Below, piece by piece: positions 19,993-28,456 of a DNA stretch of 64,000 nucleotides. The notes beneath the pieces are model-generated. The model did no database searches and was not told the DNA's origin. It worked only from the letters and a program-made list of their open reading frames with translations. Both the position numbers and the translations under genes were made by a program. This DNA is from Thalassobius sp034670005 (GTDB lineage: Bacteria; Pseudomonadota; Alphaproteobacteria; Rhodobacterales; Rhodobacteraceae), in assembly GCF_034670005.1 (NCBI RefSeq), contig NZ_JAXMOH010000003.1, forward strand, positions 310,001-374,000. Reading direction: 5' to 3'. Within the stretch, counting starts at the first letter, position 1, and the number at the start of each line of letters is the position of its first letter.

Positions 19993-20609
19993 CGCCAAAG
20001 GCGGTGGTTTTCGATATTGGCCGGGTGCTGATCGAATACGACCCGGAGCGGTTTTATGACCGCGTCATCGGGCCGGAGCGGCGCGCGGCCCTGTTCGGCG
20101 CGGTCGATTTGCACGGGATCAATCTGCGGGTGGACCGGGGTGAACCGTTGCATGATACAATTGACGAAGCGGTGCGGGCGCATCCCGAATTCGGCCAAGA
20201 CATCGCAATGTGGGCGGAGCGCTGGATCGAAATGGCCAGCCCAGCAATCCCGCAATCGGTACGGTTGCTTGAAGCGCTGAAGGCGCGGGGCGTGCCGGTT
20301 CTTGCATTGACCAATTTCGGTGCCGAAACCTTTGAAATGGCGCGGCGACATTATCCGTTTCTGGACCTGTTCGATCAGCGCTATGTGTCCGCAGATCTGA
20401 AGGAAATCAAACCCGATCCCGGGATCTATGCGGCGTTGGAACGGGGCAGCGGTTTCGCGCCGCAGGATTTGCTTTTCACCGATGATAAGCCCGAGAATAT
20501 CGAGGCGGCAGGGCAACGCGGATGGCGGGTTCATCTGTTTGAACATCCGCAAGGCTGGGCCGAGTGTCTGATAGGGCACGGATTATTGAGCGAGGAGGAA
20601 ACGATATGA
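19989..20609 (+). CDS. HAD family (YihX-like) hydrolase
   Basis: A 206-residue haloacid dehalogenase-type phosphatase. Motif I is VFDIGRVLIEYD near residues 8-19 (nucleophile D9; the usual second aspartate is replaced by G as in YihX-type members), motif II is LTNFG near residue 102, motif III is the lysine in EIKPDPGIY, and motif IV is FTDDKPENIEAA. Likely substrates are sugar phosphates or other small phosphomonoesters. It overlaps both neighbours by ATGA junctions. Confidence 0.9.
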   Translation: MTPKAVVFDIGRVLIEYDPERFYDRVIGPERRAALFGAVDLHGINLRVDRGEPLHDTIDEAVRAHPEFGQDIAMWAERWIEMASPAIPQSVRLLEALKARGVPVLALTNFGAETFEMARRHYPFLDLFDQRYVSADLKEIKPDPGIYAALERGSGFAPQDLLFTDDKPENIEAAGQRGWRVHLFEHPQGWAECLIGHGLLSEEETI

Positions 20610-21523
20610 GCATTCCCATCATTTCATTCGAGGACGGAGAGAAACTGCTCGATTGGAAAGGCTTCATCGCGGCGCTGGCAGCGGGGCACAAATTGCCCAA
20701 GGCGGAAGTCGCCGACAGCTTCCTCTATCGCGGCAAGGACACGTTGCTGAACCGGGCGGCCTGGATCGACGGGCTTGGCCTGGCGGTGAAATCGGCGACG
20801 ATTTTCCCCGGCAATCCCGAACAGGGCAAGCCGATGGTCAATGGCGGTATGTCGCTTTATGCCGATGCCGACGGGATGCTGGAAGCCCTGGTCGATTTCC
20901 ATCTGGTGACGAAATGGAAAACCGCCGGTGACAGCCTGTTGGCGGCAACCCGTCTGGCCCGGCCCGACAGCCGCCGCATCCTGATCGTCGGGGCGGGCAC
21001 CGTGGGGCGGTCGTTGCGGCAGGCCTATGGCGCGGCTTTTCCTCAGGCAGACTTCACCGTCTGGAACCGGACCAAGGCGAATGCCGATGCGATGGCCGCG
21101 GAATTCCCCGGCATGAAAGTGGCCGAAGATCTGGAAACGGCCGTGCGCGCGGCTGATATCATCACCAGCGCCACGATGAGCACCGACCCGGTGCTGAAAG
21201 GCGATTGGCTGCAACCGGGGCAGCATGTCGACCTGATCGGCGCCTATCGTCCGGATATGCGCGAAGCCGATGATACGGCGATCCGGCGCGCCCGGGTGTT
21301 CGTCGATAATTTCGGCACCACGATCGGCCATATCGGCGAAATCGAGATTCCACTGAAAAACGGTGTAATCCAGCGCGATCACCTGTTGGCGGATTATTAC
21401 GACCTCGATGCCTTCAAACGGCAATCGGAGGACGACATCACCCTGTTCAAGAATGGCGGCGGGGCGCATCTGGACCTGATGACCGCGCGCTATATTCTCG
21501 ATCGCTGGAAGGCTGCACAGTGA
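20606..21523 (+). CDS. Ornithine cyclodeaminase / mu-crystallin family protein
   Basis: A 305-residue NAD(P)-dependent protein with the Rossmann motif LIVGAGTVGRSL near residue 132 and the family pattern K-S-A-T-I-F-P (about residue 75) where the catalytic lysine sits. Members act as ornithine cyclodeaminase, alanine dehydrogenase or cyclic ketimine reductase; the sequence does not decide which. GAGGAGGAAA provides an excellent ribosome site for the start at 20606, whose ATGA overlaps the HAD stop. Confidence 0.88.
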   Translation: MSIPIISFEDGEKLLDWKGFIAALAAGHKLPKAEVADSFLYRGKDTLLNRAAWIDGLGLAVKSATIFPGNPEQGKPMVNGGMSLYADADGMLEALVDFHLVTKWKTAGDSLLAATRLARPDSRRILIVGAGTVGRSLRQAYGAAFPQADFTVWNRTKANADAMAAEFPGMKVAEDLETAVRAADIITSATMSTDPVLKGDWLQPGQHVDLIGAYRPDMREADDTAIRRARVFVDNFGTTIGHIGEIEIPLKNGVIQRDHLLADYYDLDAFKRQSEDDITLFKNGGGAHLDLMTARYILDRWKAAQ

Positions 21524-22440
21524 TTTGGGTTCTGATCCTTGTCGCGGTGGTTCTGGCGCTGCCGTTCCTGCGCGAAGCGTTGCGCCCACGTATGACGGAT
21601 GCCGAACGGCAATCGGCGCCGGGGCAGTTCGCCCGCCTGTCGCAGGGTGTGACCCATTACCGTTGGCAGGGGCCCGAAGACGGGCCGGTTGCGGTTTGCG
21701 TGCATGGGCTGACCACGCCAAGCTTTGTCTGGCACGGCGTCACCGAAGAGTTGGTCGCGCAAGGGTTCAGGGTGCTGAGTTATGACCTGTTCGGTCGCGG
21801 CTATTCCGACCGGCCAAAGGGCGCACAGGATGGTGCGTTTTTCCTGCGCCAGTTGCAGGATCTGTTGACCGATCAGCAGGTCGGGGACCAGTTCACCCTG
21901 ATCGGCTATTCCATGGGCGGGTCGATTTCCAGCTGCTTTGCCGCCGCGCATCCCGACCGCGTGAAACAATTGATCCTGCTGGCCCCTGCAGGAATGCAGC
22001 CGCTGTCCGGTGGGATCACAAAACTGGTGCAGGCTATTCCGTTTTTCGGTGACTGGCTGATGCTGACGATGTTCCCGCGACGCCATCGCAAAGGCACCAA
22101 CTCCGAACGCGATCTGCCATCATCGGTGCCCGGGATCGTCGATCTGCAACAGGACGAGCTGCGCTGGCGCGGGTTTGTCCCGGCGGTGCTGTCCTCCCTG
22201 CGCAATATGCTGAGCGCAGAGCTGGAACCCGAACACCGGGCGATTGCAGCCGCCGGTCTGCCGGTACTGGCGATCTGGGGCGCCGAGGATCGCACCATTC
22301 CGATCCGGAACAAGTCGGTGCTGGAAGGCTGGAACCCCGGAGCGCGTCACGTGGTGATCGACGGGGCAGGGCATGGCGTGACCTATACCCATACACCCGA
22401 GGTGTTGGCGGCGATCGGGGCCTTTGTGGCAGACAGTTAG
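21520..22440 (+). CDS. Alpha/beta hydrolase with N-terminal membrane anchor
   Basis: A 306-residue protein starting with GTG that overlaps the preceding stop (GTGA). The first ~18 residues are hydrophobic and look like a membrane anchor or signal. The hydrolase core has VHGLTTPSF (oxyanion), the nucleophile in GYSMGGS near residue 130, WGAEDRTIP for the acid, and GAGHGVTYTH for the histidine. Substrate unknown. It is the last gene of the fghA chain. Confidence 0.88.
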   Translation: MIWVLILVAVVLALPFLREALRPRMTDAERQSAPGQFARLSQGVTHYRWQGPEDGPVAVCVHGLTTPSFVWHGVTEELVAQGFRVLSYDLFGRGYSDRPKGAQDGAFFLRQLQDLLTDQQVGDQFTLIGYSMGGSISSCFAAAHPDRVKQLILLAPAGMQPLSGGITKLVQAIPFFGDWLMLTMFPRRHRKGTNSERDLPSSVPGIVDLQQDELRWRGFVPAVLSSLRNMLSAELEPEHRAIAAAGLPVLAIWGAEDRTIPIRNKSVLEGWNPGARHVVIDGAGHGVTYTHTPEVLAAIGAFVADS

Positions 22441-22503
22441 GAAGGCATCCCGCGACGGACCGGGAACAATGCCGAAGTCTGCCGGGCTGTATCCGCCTTG
22501 CGG

Positions 22504-23742
22504 TCAGGCGATGATTTCCGTTCGCTTTTCGCGTACCGGCAGGTGGATCAGCGCCGAAAACGCCCCCACGCCGATCCCGATCCACCAGACTGCGGTGTAA
22601 GACCCGTAAAGGTCATACATCCGCCCGCCCAGCCAGACCCCCATGAAACTGCCCAACTGGTGGCTGAAAAACACGATGCCATAGAGCGTGCCCATGTAGC
22701 GCAGCCCGTAAAGATGCGCGATCAATCCCGAGGTCAGCGGCACCGTGGCCAGCCAAAGCGCGCCCATCGACACCGAAAACAGGATCACCGTGGCCGGGGT
22801 CATCGGCGTCATTATGAACGCGGCGGCAACGAAGGTGCGCAGGGTGTATATCCCCGCCAGCAGGTATTTCTTGGATATCCGGTTGCCCAGCCACCCGGCC
22901 ATCAGAGTACCGCCGATATTGGCCAGCCCGATCAGCGATATCGCCACCGCGCCAAGCGCCGAGGTGGTGGTGATCCCCAGCGAATGCAACGCGCCACCGG
23001 GCACGATCGCCCCGCACATTTCGGTCACGAAAGCGGGGAAATGCGCGGTGATGAAGCCAAGCTGATAGCCGCAGGAAAAGAAACCGAGGAAAATCATCGT
23101 GTAGGACGGGTCGCGGAACGCCTTGAGCAGGATCGTGCCCATGCTTGCCTGCAATTCGGTCTTGCTGGCGACCGGGGTCGGCACCCGCATGAAAGGCAGG
23201 AACAGCAGCACCATCAGGATCGCGACGGCAAAGACCAGGAACACGCCCTGCCATGTCATGAAGCCCAGCAGCCATTCGGCCAGCGGCGCGCCGAAAACCT
23301 GACCGGCCGACCCGGCGGCGGTGGCGATGGCCAGCGACATCGAGCGGTTTGCATCCGAAGATGCCCGCCCCACGACGGCCAGAATGACGCCAAATCCGGT
23401 GCCGGCAATGCCGAACCCGACGAATATCTCGAACACCTGATGTGCCAGCGGCGTCACCGCATAAGACGACAGCACCAGCCCCAGCGCATACATCACCGCG
23501 CCCATGACGATGGCGCGGCGATCGCCCAGCTTTTCCGCGATGGCCCCGAAAATCGGCTGACCGATGCCCCAGGCCAGATTCTGAATCGCGATGGCAAGGC
23601 TGAATTCCGACCTGAGCCAGCCGAAGTCTTCGGCAATCGGGATCTGGAACACCCCGAAACTGGCGCGGATCGCAAAGCCGGTCAGAATGATGACGCAGCC
23701 CACGATCAAGACGGGCGTGAAAAGCGGTGTGCGGGTCTGCAT
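22504..23742 (-). CDS. MFS transporter
   Basis: A 412-residue protein with twelve hydrophobic segments, convergent with the alpha/beta hydrolase gene. It starts with GFAIRASFGVFQIPIAEDFGWLR and has WGIGQPIFGAIAEKLGDRR (motif A-like) after helix 2, similar to monocarboxylate/oxalate-type MFS proteins. The start at 23742 follows AGGAGACTTCC. Substrate not determined. It is divergent from zapE with 151 bases between the starts. Confidence 0.87.
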   Translation of the reverse strand: MQTRTPLFTPVLIVGCVIILTGFAIRASFGVFQIPIAEDFGWLRSEFSLAIAIQNLAWGIGQPIFGAIAEKLGDRRAIVMGAVMYALGLVLSSYAVTPLAHQVFEIFVGFGIAGTGFGVILAVVGRASSDANRSMSLAIATAAGSAGQVFGAPLAEWLLGFMTWQGVFLVFAVAILMVLLFLPFMRVPTPVASKTELQASMGTILLKAFRDPSYTMIFLGFFSCGYQLGFITAHFPAFVTEMCGAIVPGGALHSLGITTTSALGAVAISLIGLANIGGTLMAGWLGNRISKKYLLAGIYTLRTFVAAAFIMTPMTPATVILFSVSMGALWLATVPLTSGLIAHLYGLRYMGTLYGIVFFSHQLGSFMGVWLGGRMYDLYGSYTAVWWIGIGVGAFSALIHLPVREKRTEIIA

Positions 23743-23893
23743 TGGAAGTCTCCTGTTCGCAGGCGGCAGGATGGAAAGAAAAGAACGGCCGGTCAATTCA
23801 TCAATTGTCATGCACCGGGTCACAAATCGTGAAGCCGGGACGTTATTGGCGAAGACCCTTTTCCTTACCCGGTGCATTGGCTATGTCGGCCCC

Positions 23894-24952
23894 ATGACGC
23901 ATATACAGGAAATTTACCACGCCCGCGTGGCCGCAGGCGAGCTTCGCGCCGATCTGGCGCAACAGGCGGTGCTGCCGGAGTTCGACCGCATCCGGGAGGC
24001 GCTGTCCCGACCGGTGAAAAAGGGCCTGTTCCGCAAGGCACCGGAACCCCCCAAGGGGCTGTATCTCTGGGGCGGGGTCGGACGCGGCAAATCAATGCTG
24101 ATGGACCTGTTCGTCGACAATATCGACGTGCCGGTGCGGCGAGTGCATTTCCATGCCTTCATGCAGGAAATTCAGGACGGGATTCATGCGGCACGGCAAA
24201 ACGGAGTCGAGGATTCGCTGGCCCCGGTTGCGCAAAAGGTCGCGAAAGAGGTCAGGGTTCTGGCCTTCGACGAAATGCAGATCACTGATATTACCGATGC
24301 GATGATCGTCGGGCGGTTGTTCGAGATCCTGTTTCAGGCCGGGGTCGTGGTGGTCACCACGTCGAACCGGGTGCCGGATGATTTGTACAAGAACGGGCTG
24401 AACCGGCAACTGTTCCTGCCTTTCATCGACATCCTGAAACAAAAGATGGTGGTCTGGGAGCTGATCAGCCCGCGCGATTACCGGCAGAATCGGCTGCGCG
24501 GGGCAGAGGTTTATTTCACTCCGATCAATGCCGACAGCCATCAGAAAATCCGTGAAGTCTGGGAACATCTCAGCGGCGGCGAGGCGGAAAAACTGATCCT
24601 CAAGGTCAAGGGCCGCGAGGTCGAGATCCCGCAATTCCGCAATGGCGTGGCGCGGGCCAGCTTCTACGACCTTTGTGGCCGGATGCTGGGCGCGGGCGAT
24701 TATCTGGCGCTGGCCGAAGCGGTGAAGGTTCTGATCCTCGAAGACATTCCGCGCCTTGGACGCAGCAATTTCAACGAAGCCAAACGCTTTGTCACCCTGA
24801 TCGACGCGCTTTACGAAGCCCGGGTGCGGCTGATCTGTTCAGCCGCCGACATCCCTGAAAGCCTCTATATCGAGGGTGAGGGCGTGTTCGAATTCGAACG
24901 CACCGCCAGCCGGTTGCGCGAAATGCAGGCCGAAGACTGGGGCGCGTCCTGA
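23894..24952 (+). CDS. zapE: Cell division protein ZapE (AFG1-like ATPase)
   Basis: The 352-residue P-loop ATPase has Walker A GGVGRGKS (residues 60-67), Walker B VLAFDEMQITD and the sensor region TTSNRVPDDLYKNG, all typical of AFG1/ZapE. ZapE associates with the Z-ring in Gram-negative bacteria under stress. The start at 23894 gives the family's N-terminus (YHARVAAGEL); the frame is open upstream but that part overlaps the divergent MFS promoter. A copy of the dispersed hairpin repeat begins on the base after its stop. Confidence 0.93.
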   Translation: MTHIQEIYHARVAAGELRADLAQQAVLPEFDRIREALSRPVKKGLFRKAPEPPKGLYLWGGVGRGKSMLMDLFVDNIDVPVRRVHFHAFMQEIQDGIHAARQNGVEDSLAPVAQKVAKEVRVLAFDEMQITDITDAMIVGRLFEILFQAGVVVVTTSNRVPDDLYKNGLNRQLFLPFIDILKQKMVVWELISPRDYRQNRLRGAEVYFTPINADSHQKIREVWEHLSGGEAEKLILKVKGREVEIPQFRNGVARASFYDLCGRMLGAGDYLALAEAVKVLILEDIPRLGRSNFNEAKRFVTLIDALYEARVRLICSAADIPESLYIEGEGVFEFERTASRLREMQAEDWGAS

Positions 24953-25005
24953 TCTTCTTCTTTTCGGAAAATATTCCGGGGATTTGGGGGCTGGCCCCCA
25001 GACGG
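24953..25005 (-). repeat. Dispersed intergenic hairpin repeat, copy 3
   Basis: The reverse complement reads GGGGGC-CA-GCCCCC, AATCCCCGGAATATTTTCCG, AAAAGAAGAAG, matching the copies at 17402 and 17577. It starts directly after the zapE stop codon. Confidence 0.75.
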
Positions 25006-25071
25006 ACCTGACCGGGTGTCGGGATCATGAATTGGATCAGTGAGAGTTACGATCAAGAGGTCCCGGAAGAA

Positions 25072-25102
25072 GAAAGGGGGCCGTTGGATCGGCCCCTCTT
25101 TC
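25072..25102. terminator. Hairpin between zapE and folC
   Basis: GAAAGGGGGCCG (25072-25083) pairs with CGGCCCCTCTTTC (25090-25102) with one bulge and a 6-base loop. It lies in the spacer between convergent genes and could end transcription from either side, though T-runs are weak on both strands. Confidence 0.55.
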
Positions 25103-25130
25103 TGTGTCCTGCCTGTCAACCTGTCGATAA

Positions 25131-25156
25131 TCCGTTCCAATAGATGTGGGAACGGA
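25131..25156. repeat. Inverted repeat in the zapE-folC spacer
   Basis: TCCGTTCC (25131-25138) and GGAACGGA (25149-25156) are exact inverted arms around 10 bases. It adjoins the heptamer cluster at 25187-25252 in the same non-coding spacer. Confidence 0.55.
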
Positions 25157-25186
25157 AAGGCGATGCCCCACGCCTTCGAATTTCCG

Positions 25187-25252
25187 TGATTCGACTTTAG
25201 GCGAATCATAGCGAATCAGTCAACAGCGCATGATTCGATTTCCCCGAATCAT
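25187..25252. repeat. Cluster of five TGATTCG heptamers (GANTC sites)
   Basis: TGATTCG or its complement CGAATCA occurs at 25187-25193, 25202-25208, 25212-25218, 25231-25237 and 25245-25251. The first two and last two form inverted repeats with 8- and 7-base spacers. Each contains a GANTC site, the CcrM methylation target of alphaproteobacteria. The 329-base spacer 24953-25281 has no convincing gene. Confidence 0.8.
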
Positions 25253-25281
25253 ATTGGAAATTTCGTATAGGTCGGTTCAGA

Positions 25282-26553
25282 TCAGCCGTTTTCGCGCAGC
25301 ACCGCGCCCGCGAGGTAGAGCGAGCCGCAGATCAGGATGCGCGCCTGGGGATCGGTTTCGGTGATGGTTTTGACCGCATCGGACACCGATCCGGCGGTTC
25401 CCGCCCGCATCCCGGCGCGGGTCGCGGCCTCGGCGGTCACGTCGGCGGGCAGAGTGTTGGCCTCGCCCGGGATCGACACCGCGGTCAGGTTTTCCACATG
25501 CGGCGCCATCGGCGTCAGGTAGCCCGCGATATCCTTGGTGTTCAGCATGCCGCAGACCAGATGTGTGGGACGTTTGGGCAGGGTGGCCAGATGCGCCGCC
25601 AGCGCCTGACCGGCGGCGGCGTTATGGCCACCGTCAAGCCAGATTTCGGCCTGCGGCGCGGCCTCGACCAGCGGGCCCTGTTTCAACCGCTGCATCCGGG
25701 CGGGCCAGAAGGCGTTTGTCACGGCGGCCTCGTAGGCGGCCTCATTCAGGTTCAGGTGACGCAAAGCGGCCAGGGCCGCGCCGGCGTTCTGAATCTGGTG
25801 TGCGCCGGGCAGGTTGGGCAGCGGCAGGTCCAAAAGACCGGTCTCGTCCTGGAAAATCAGCCGCCCGCGTTCTTCAAATGCGTGCCAGTGCTGACCGTAA
25901 GCGATCAGCGGCGCGCCAAGGCGGTTTGCCTGCGCCTCGATCACGTCCATCGCCTCGGCCTGTTGCGGGCCGACCACACAGGGCACGCCGCGCTTGATGA
26001 TCCCGGCCTTTTCGCCCGCGATCTTGGTCAGCGTGTCGCCGAGGAACTGTTCATGGTCGATGGACACCGGCGTGATGATGGTCAGCGCGGGTTTTCCGAT
26101 CACGTTGGTGGCGTCCAGACGTCCACCAAGGCCGACTTCCAGCAAGGTATAATCGGCCTCCACCCGCGACATCGCCAGCATCGCGGCGCAGGTGGTGATT
26201 TCGAAATAGGTGATGTTGCCGCCGTCATTGGCGGCATAGCATTCGTCCAGAACCGCCATCAGGTCGGGTTCGGAAATCAATTCACCCGCCAGCCGGATGC
26301 GTTCGTGGAACCGTGCCAGATGTGGCGAGGTATAGGCATGGACGCGCTTGCCGTTGGCTTCCAGTCCGGCGCGGATCATCGCCTGGGTCGATCCCTTGCC
26401 GTTGGTACCGGCGATATGGATGACCGGCGGGAGCCGGTCCTGCGGATTGCCGAGCGCGTCCAGCAACCGCCACATCCGGTCCAGCGTCAGGTCGATAATC
26501 TTGGGATGCAGCGCCATCATCCTTTCGAGGATGGCGTCGGAACCGGTCGTCAT
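25282..26553 (-). CDS. folC: Bifunctional dihydrofolate synthase / folylpolyglutamate synthase
   Basis: The enzyme adds L-glutamate to dihydropteroate and to tetrahydrofolates using ATP. The 423-residue product is Mur-ligase-like: P-loop IAGTNGKGST near residue 50, the SPHLARFHERI loop near residue 80, TLLEVGLGGRLDATNV near residue 140, and the C-terminal LDGGHN motif. Length fits FolC. Its ATGA start overlaps the accD stop, reproducing the accD-folC operon common in proteobacteria. Confidence 0.96.
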   Translation of the reverse strand: MTTGSDAILERMMALHPKIIDLTLDRMWRLLDALGNPQDRLPPVIHIAGTNGKGSTQAMIRAGLEANGKRVHAYTSPHLARFHERIRLAGELISEPDLMAVLDECYAANDGGNITYFEITTCAAMLAMSRVEADYTLLEVGLGGRLDATNVIGKPALTIITPVSIDHEQFLGDTLTKIAGEKAGIIKRGVPCVVGPQQAEAMDVIEAQANRLGAPLIAYGQHWHAFEERGRLIFQDETGLLDLPLPNLPGAHQIQNAGAALAALRHLNLNEAAYEAAVTNAFWPARMQRLKQGPLVEAAPQAEIWLDGGHNAAAGQALAAHLATLPKRPTHLVCGMLNTKDIAGYLTPMAPHVENLTAVSIPGEANTLPADVTAEAATRAGMRAGTAGSVSDAVKTITETDPQARILICGSLYLAGAVLRENG

Positions 26554-27488
26554 TTTTTGGTTTTTTCGGCCGCGCTTCCGGCCGTTTCCGGCGGTGTCGC
26601 GTCCCCGTCGGGCGCGGGCAGGTCGCCCTTGATCGCGGGCGGCTGGCCCATCAGCATCCGGATGATGGTGATCAGTTCGTCACGGATCTCGGTGCGCTTG
26701 GTGACCCGGTCCAGCATGCCGTGATCCAGCAGGTATTCGGCGCGCTGGAACCCTTCGGGCAGCTTTTCGCGGATCGTCTGTTCGATCACCCGTGGCCCCG
26801 CGAAACAAATCAGGGCATTCGGTTCGGCGATCTGCACGTCGCCCAGCATCGCGTAGGACGCGGTGACGCCGCCGGTGGTCGGATGGGTCAGCACCACGAT
26901 GTAAGGCAGGCCCGCTTCTTTCAGCATCTGCACCGCCACGGTGGTGCGCGGCATCTGCATCAGCGACAGGATGCCTTCTTGCATCCGGGCACCGCCAGCG
27001 GCGGAAAACAGGATCAGCGGGCGTTTCAGTTCGACCGCCTTTTCGGCCGCCGCCACGATGGCGTTGCCGACATACATGCCCATTGATCCGCCCATGAAGG
27101 AAAAATCCTGCGCAGCGGCGACAACCGGAGTGCGGCAGATTTCGCCGGCGACGACCAGCATCGCTTCTTTCTCGCCGGTTTTCTTCTGCGCGGCCTTCAT
27201 CCGGTCGGGGTATTTCTTCTGATCGCGGAAATGCAGCGGGTCGGCGATCGGTTCGGGAACCTCGACTTCGGTAAAGATGCCGCCGTCGAACAGGGCGTGG
27301 AACCGGTCCCGCGGGGTAATCGCCATGTGATGGCCGCAACTGGTGCAGACGTTGAGGTTGTCGCTTAGTTCGCGGTGGAACAGCATGGTTCCGCATTCGT
27401 CGCATTTGGTCCACAGATTTTCCGGCACCTCACGGCGCGAAAAGATCGAGTTGATCCGCGGGCGGACATAGTTGGTGATCCAGTTCAT
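26550..27488 (-). CDS. accD: Acetyl-CoA carboxylase carboxyltransferase subunit beta
   Basis: The subunit works with AccA to transfer carboxyl from biotin to acetyl-CoA, the first step of fatty acid synthesis. The 312-residue product has the N-terminal zinc ribbon C29-x2-C32 ... C48-x2-C51 and crotonase-like core motifs (SFMGGSMG, SAAGGARMQEG, PTTGGVTASYAMLGD). A short acidic/Pro-rich tail follows the core. It is cotranscribed with folC (4-base overlap). Confidence 0.97.
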   Translation of the reverse strand: MNWITNYVRPRINSIFSRREVPENLWTKCDECGTMLFHRELSDNLNVCTSCGHHMAITPRDRFHALFDGGIFTEVEVPEPIADPLHFRDQKKYPDRMKAAQKKTGEKEAMLVVAGEICRTPVVAAAQDFSFMGGSMGMYVGNAIVAAAEKAVELKRPLILFSAAGGARMQEGILSLMQMPRTTVAVQMLKEAGLPYIVVLTHPTTGGVTASYAMLGDVQIAEPNALICFAGPRVIEQTIREKLPEGFQRAEYLLDHGMLDRVTKRTEIRDELITIIRMLMGQPPAIKGDLPAPDGDATPPETAGSAAEKTKK

Positions 27489-27552
27489 GAGCGGTTTAAC
27501 CCCGTCGTCTTGTCTAGAGCTGTCAGATAAGCCGCGCGCGGCAGAATTGCAA

Positions 27553-28449
27553 TCAGCGCCTTAGCGCCCAACGTATCGAAAGCCACATCACCAGCAAGGT
27601 GGCAAGTTCGAGCACCGTATTGACCGTGATGATAGAGCCGGACCCGGTCGAGGGCGGCAGCAGGTCGCCGGGGGGAAACAGGAACAGCGCCAACCCGGAA
27701 TCCGGCGCGCCGCGTTCGGAAAAGAACAAGAACGCGTAAATGTTGTTGGCCAGGTGGAACCCGGTCGCGGCCCCCAATGAACCAGTCCGCGCGGTCAGGT
27801 CCGAAGCCACCAGCCCAAAGCAGAACGCCCAGATCACGTATTGGATCGCATCCACCGGATCACTGCCATTGTCCCAATGGGCGGCGGCAAACAACAGGTT
27901 TGGCACGGTCAGCCAGATCCAGGGCGACGCAAAGCGCGCCGCCAGTTGTTGCTGGACATAGCCGCGATAGAGCAATTCCTCGGCCGCGACCTGCACGGTC
28001 AGTGCGGCGACCGAGACCGGCAGCAAAACCAGCCATCTGAGCCCGCCGGTCGAAACAGCCCCGGCACTGGACCAGTAGGGCGGCAGGACTTCGAGCGCCA
28101 GAAAACAACCCAGTGCCGCGATCAGTGCCAGTGCGAAGCTTTGTAGAGCGCGCTTTGGCGGTCCGATCAGGCTGAGCGGCGGGCGGAAATGCAGATAGCG
28201 CGCGACCAGCATCACGGCACCGGCGAGAAAGGCAAAGCTGAACAGTTGCGCCAGCAGCCCGGCAGAGGTGGTGCCATAAAAATAGGCCTGCTCTATCTGG
28301 GGCGGGAAAGCGGCCAGAATAGAGCCGATGAAATCCAGTGCGACGCCGTAAATCAGTTCGATTGCGATCACGCCGATGACCAGCCGGGGCAGGTCGGGCG
28401 TCAACCGAGCGGTGGCGATGTAATCGTTATGGGGAAGATAAGACCTCAT
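27553..28449 (-). CDS. CPBP family intramembrane glutamic protease, paralog 1
   Basis: A 298-residue membrane protein with about eight hydrophobic segments. The CPBP/Abi motifs are present: EELLYRGYVQQQL (EExxxR), an AAHWDNG histidine segment, and HLANNIYAF (HxxxN). Rce1-like intramembrane proteases of this family process or protect against peptides; targets are unknown here. The start at 28449 follows AGGAGCC. It lies 7 bases after the stop of its paralog, so the two form an operon. Confidence 0.88.
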   Translation of the reverse strand: MRSYLPHNDYIATARLTPDLPRLVIGVIAIELIYGVALDFIGSILAAFPPQIEQAYFYGTTSAGLLAQLFSFAFLAGAVMLVARYLHFRPPLSLIGPPKRALQSFALALIAALGCFLALEVLPPYWSSAGAVSTGGLRWLVLLPVSVAALTVQVAAEELLYRGYVQQQLAARFASPWIWLTVPNLLFAAAHWDNGSDPVDAIQYVIWAFCFGLVASDLTARTGSLGAATGFHLANNIYAFLFFSERGAPDSGLALFLFPPGDLLPPSTGSGSIITVNTVLELATLLVMWLSIRWALRR

Positions 28450-28456
28450 ATGGCTC

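Noticed and set aside
22498..23832. Plus-strand open frame of 444 residues opposite the MFS gene
   Set aside because: Extremely rich in His, Arg, Gln and Asp and without hydrophobic segments; the minus strand encodes a clear twelve-helix transporter.
24865..25209. Minus-strand reading frame of 114 residues across the zapE 3' end and spacer
   Set aside because: It overlaps the zapE coding end, has no ribosome site, starts inside the heptamer cluster, and shows low-complexity Pro/Arg-rich sequence typical of shadow frames.
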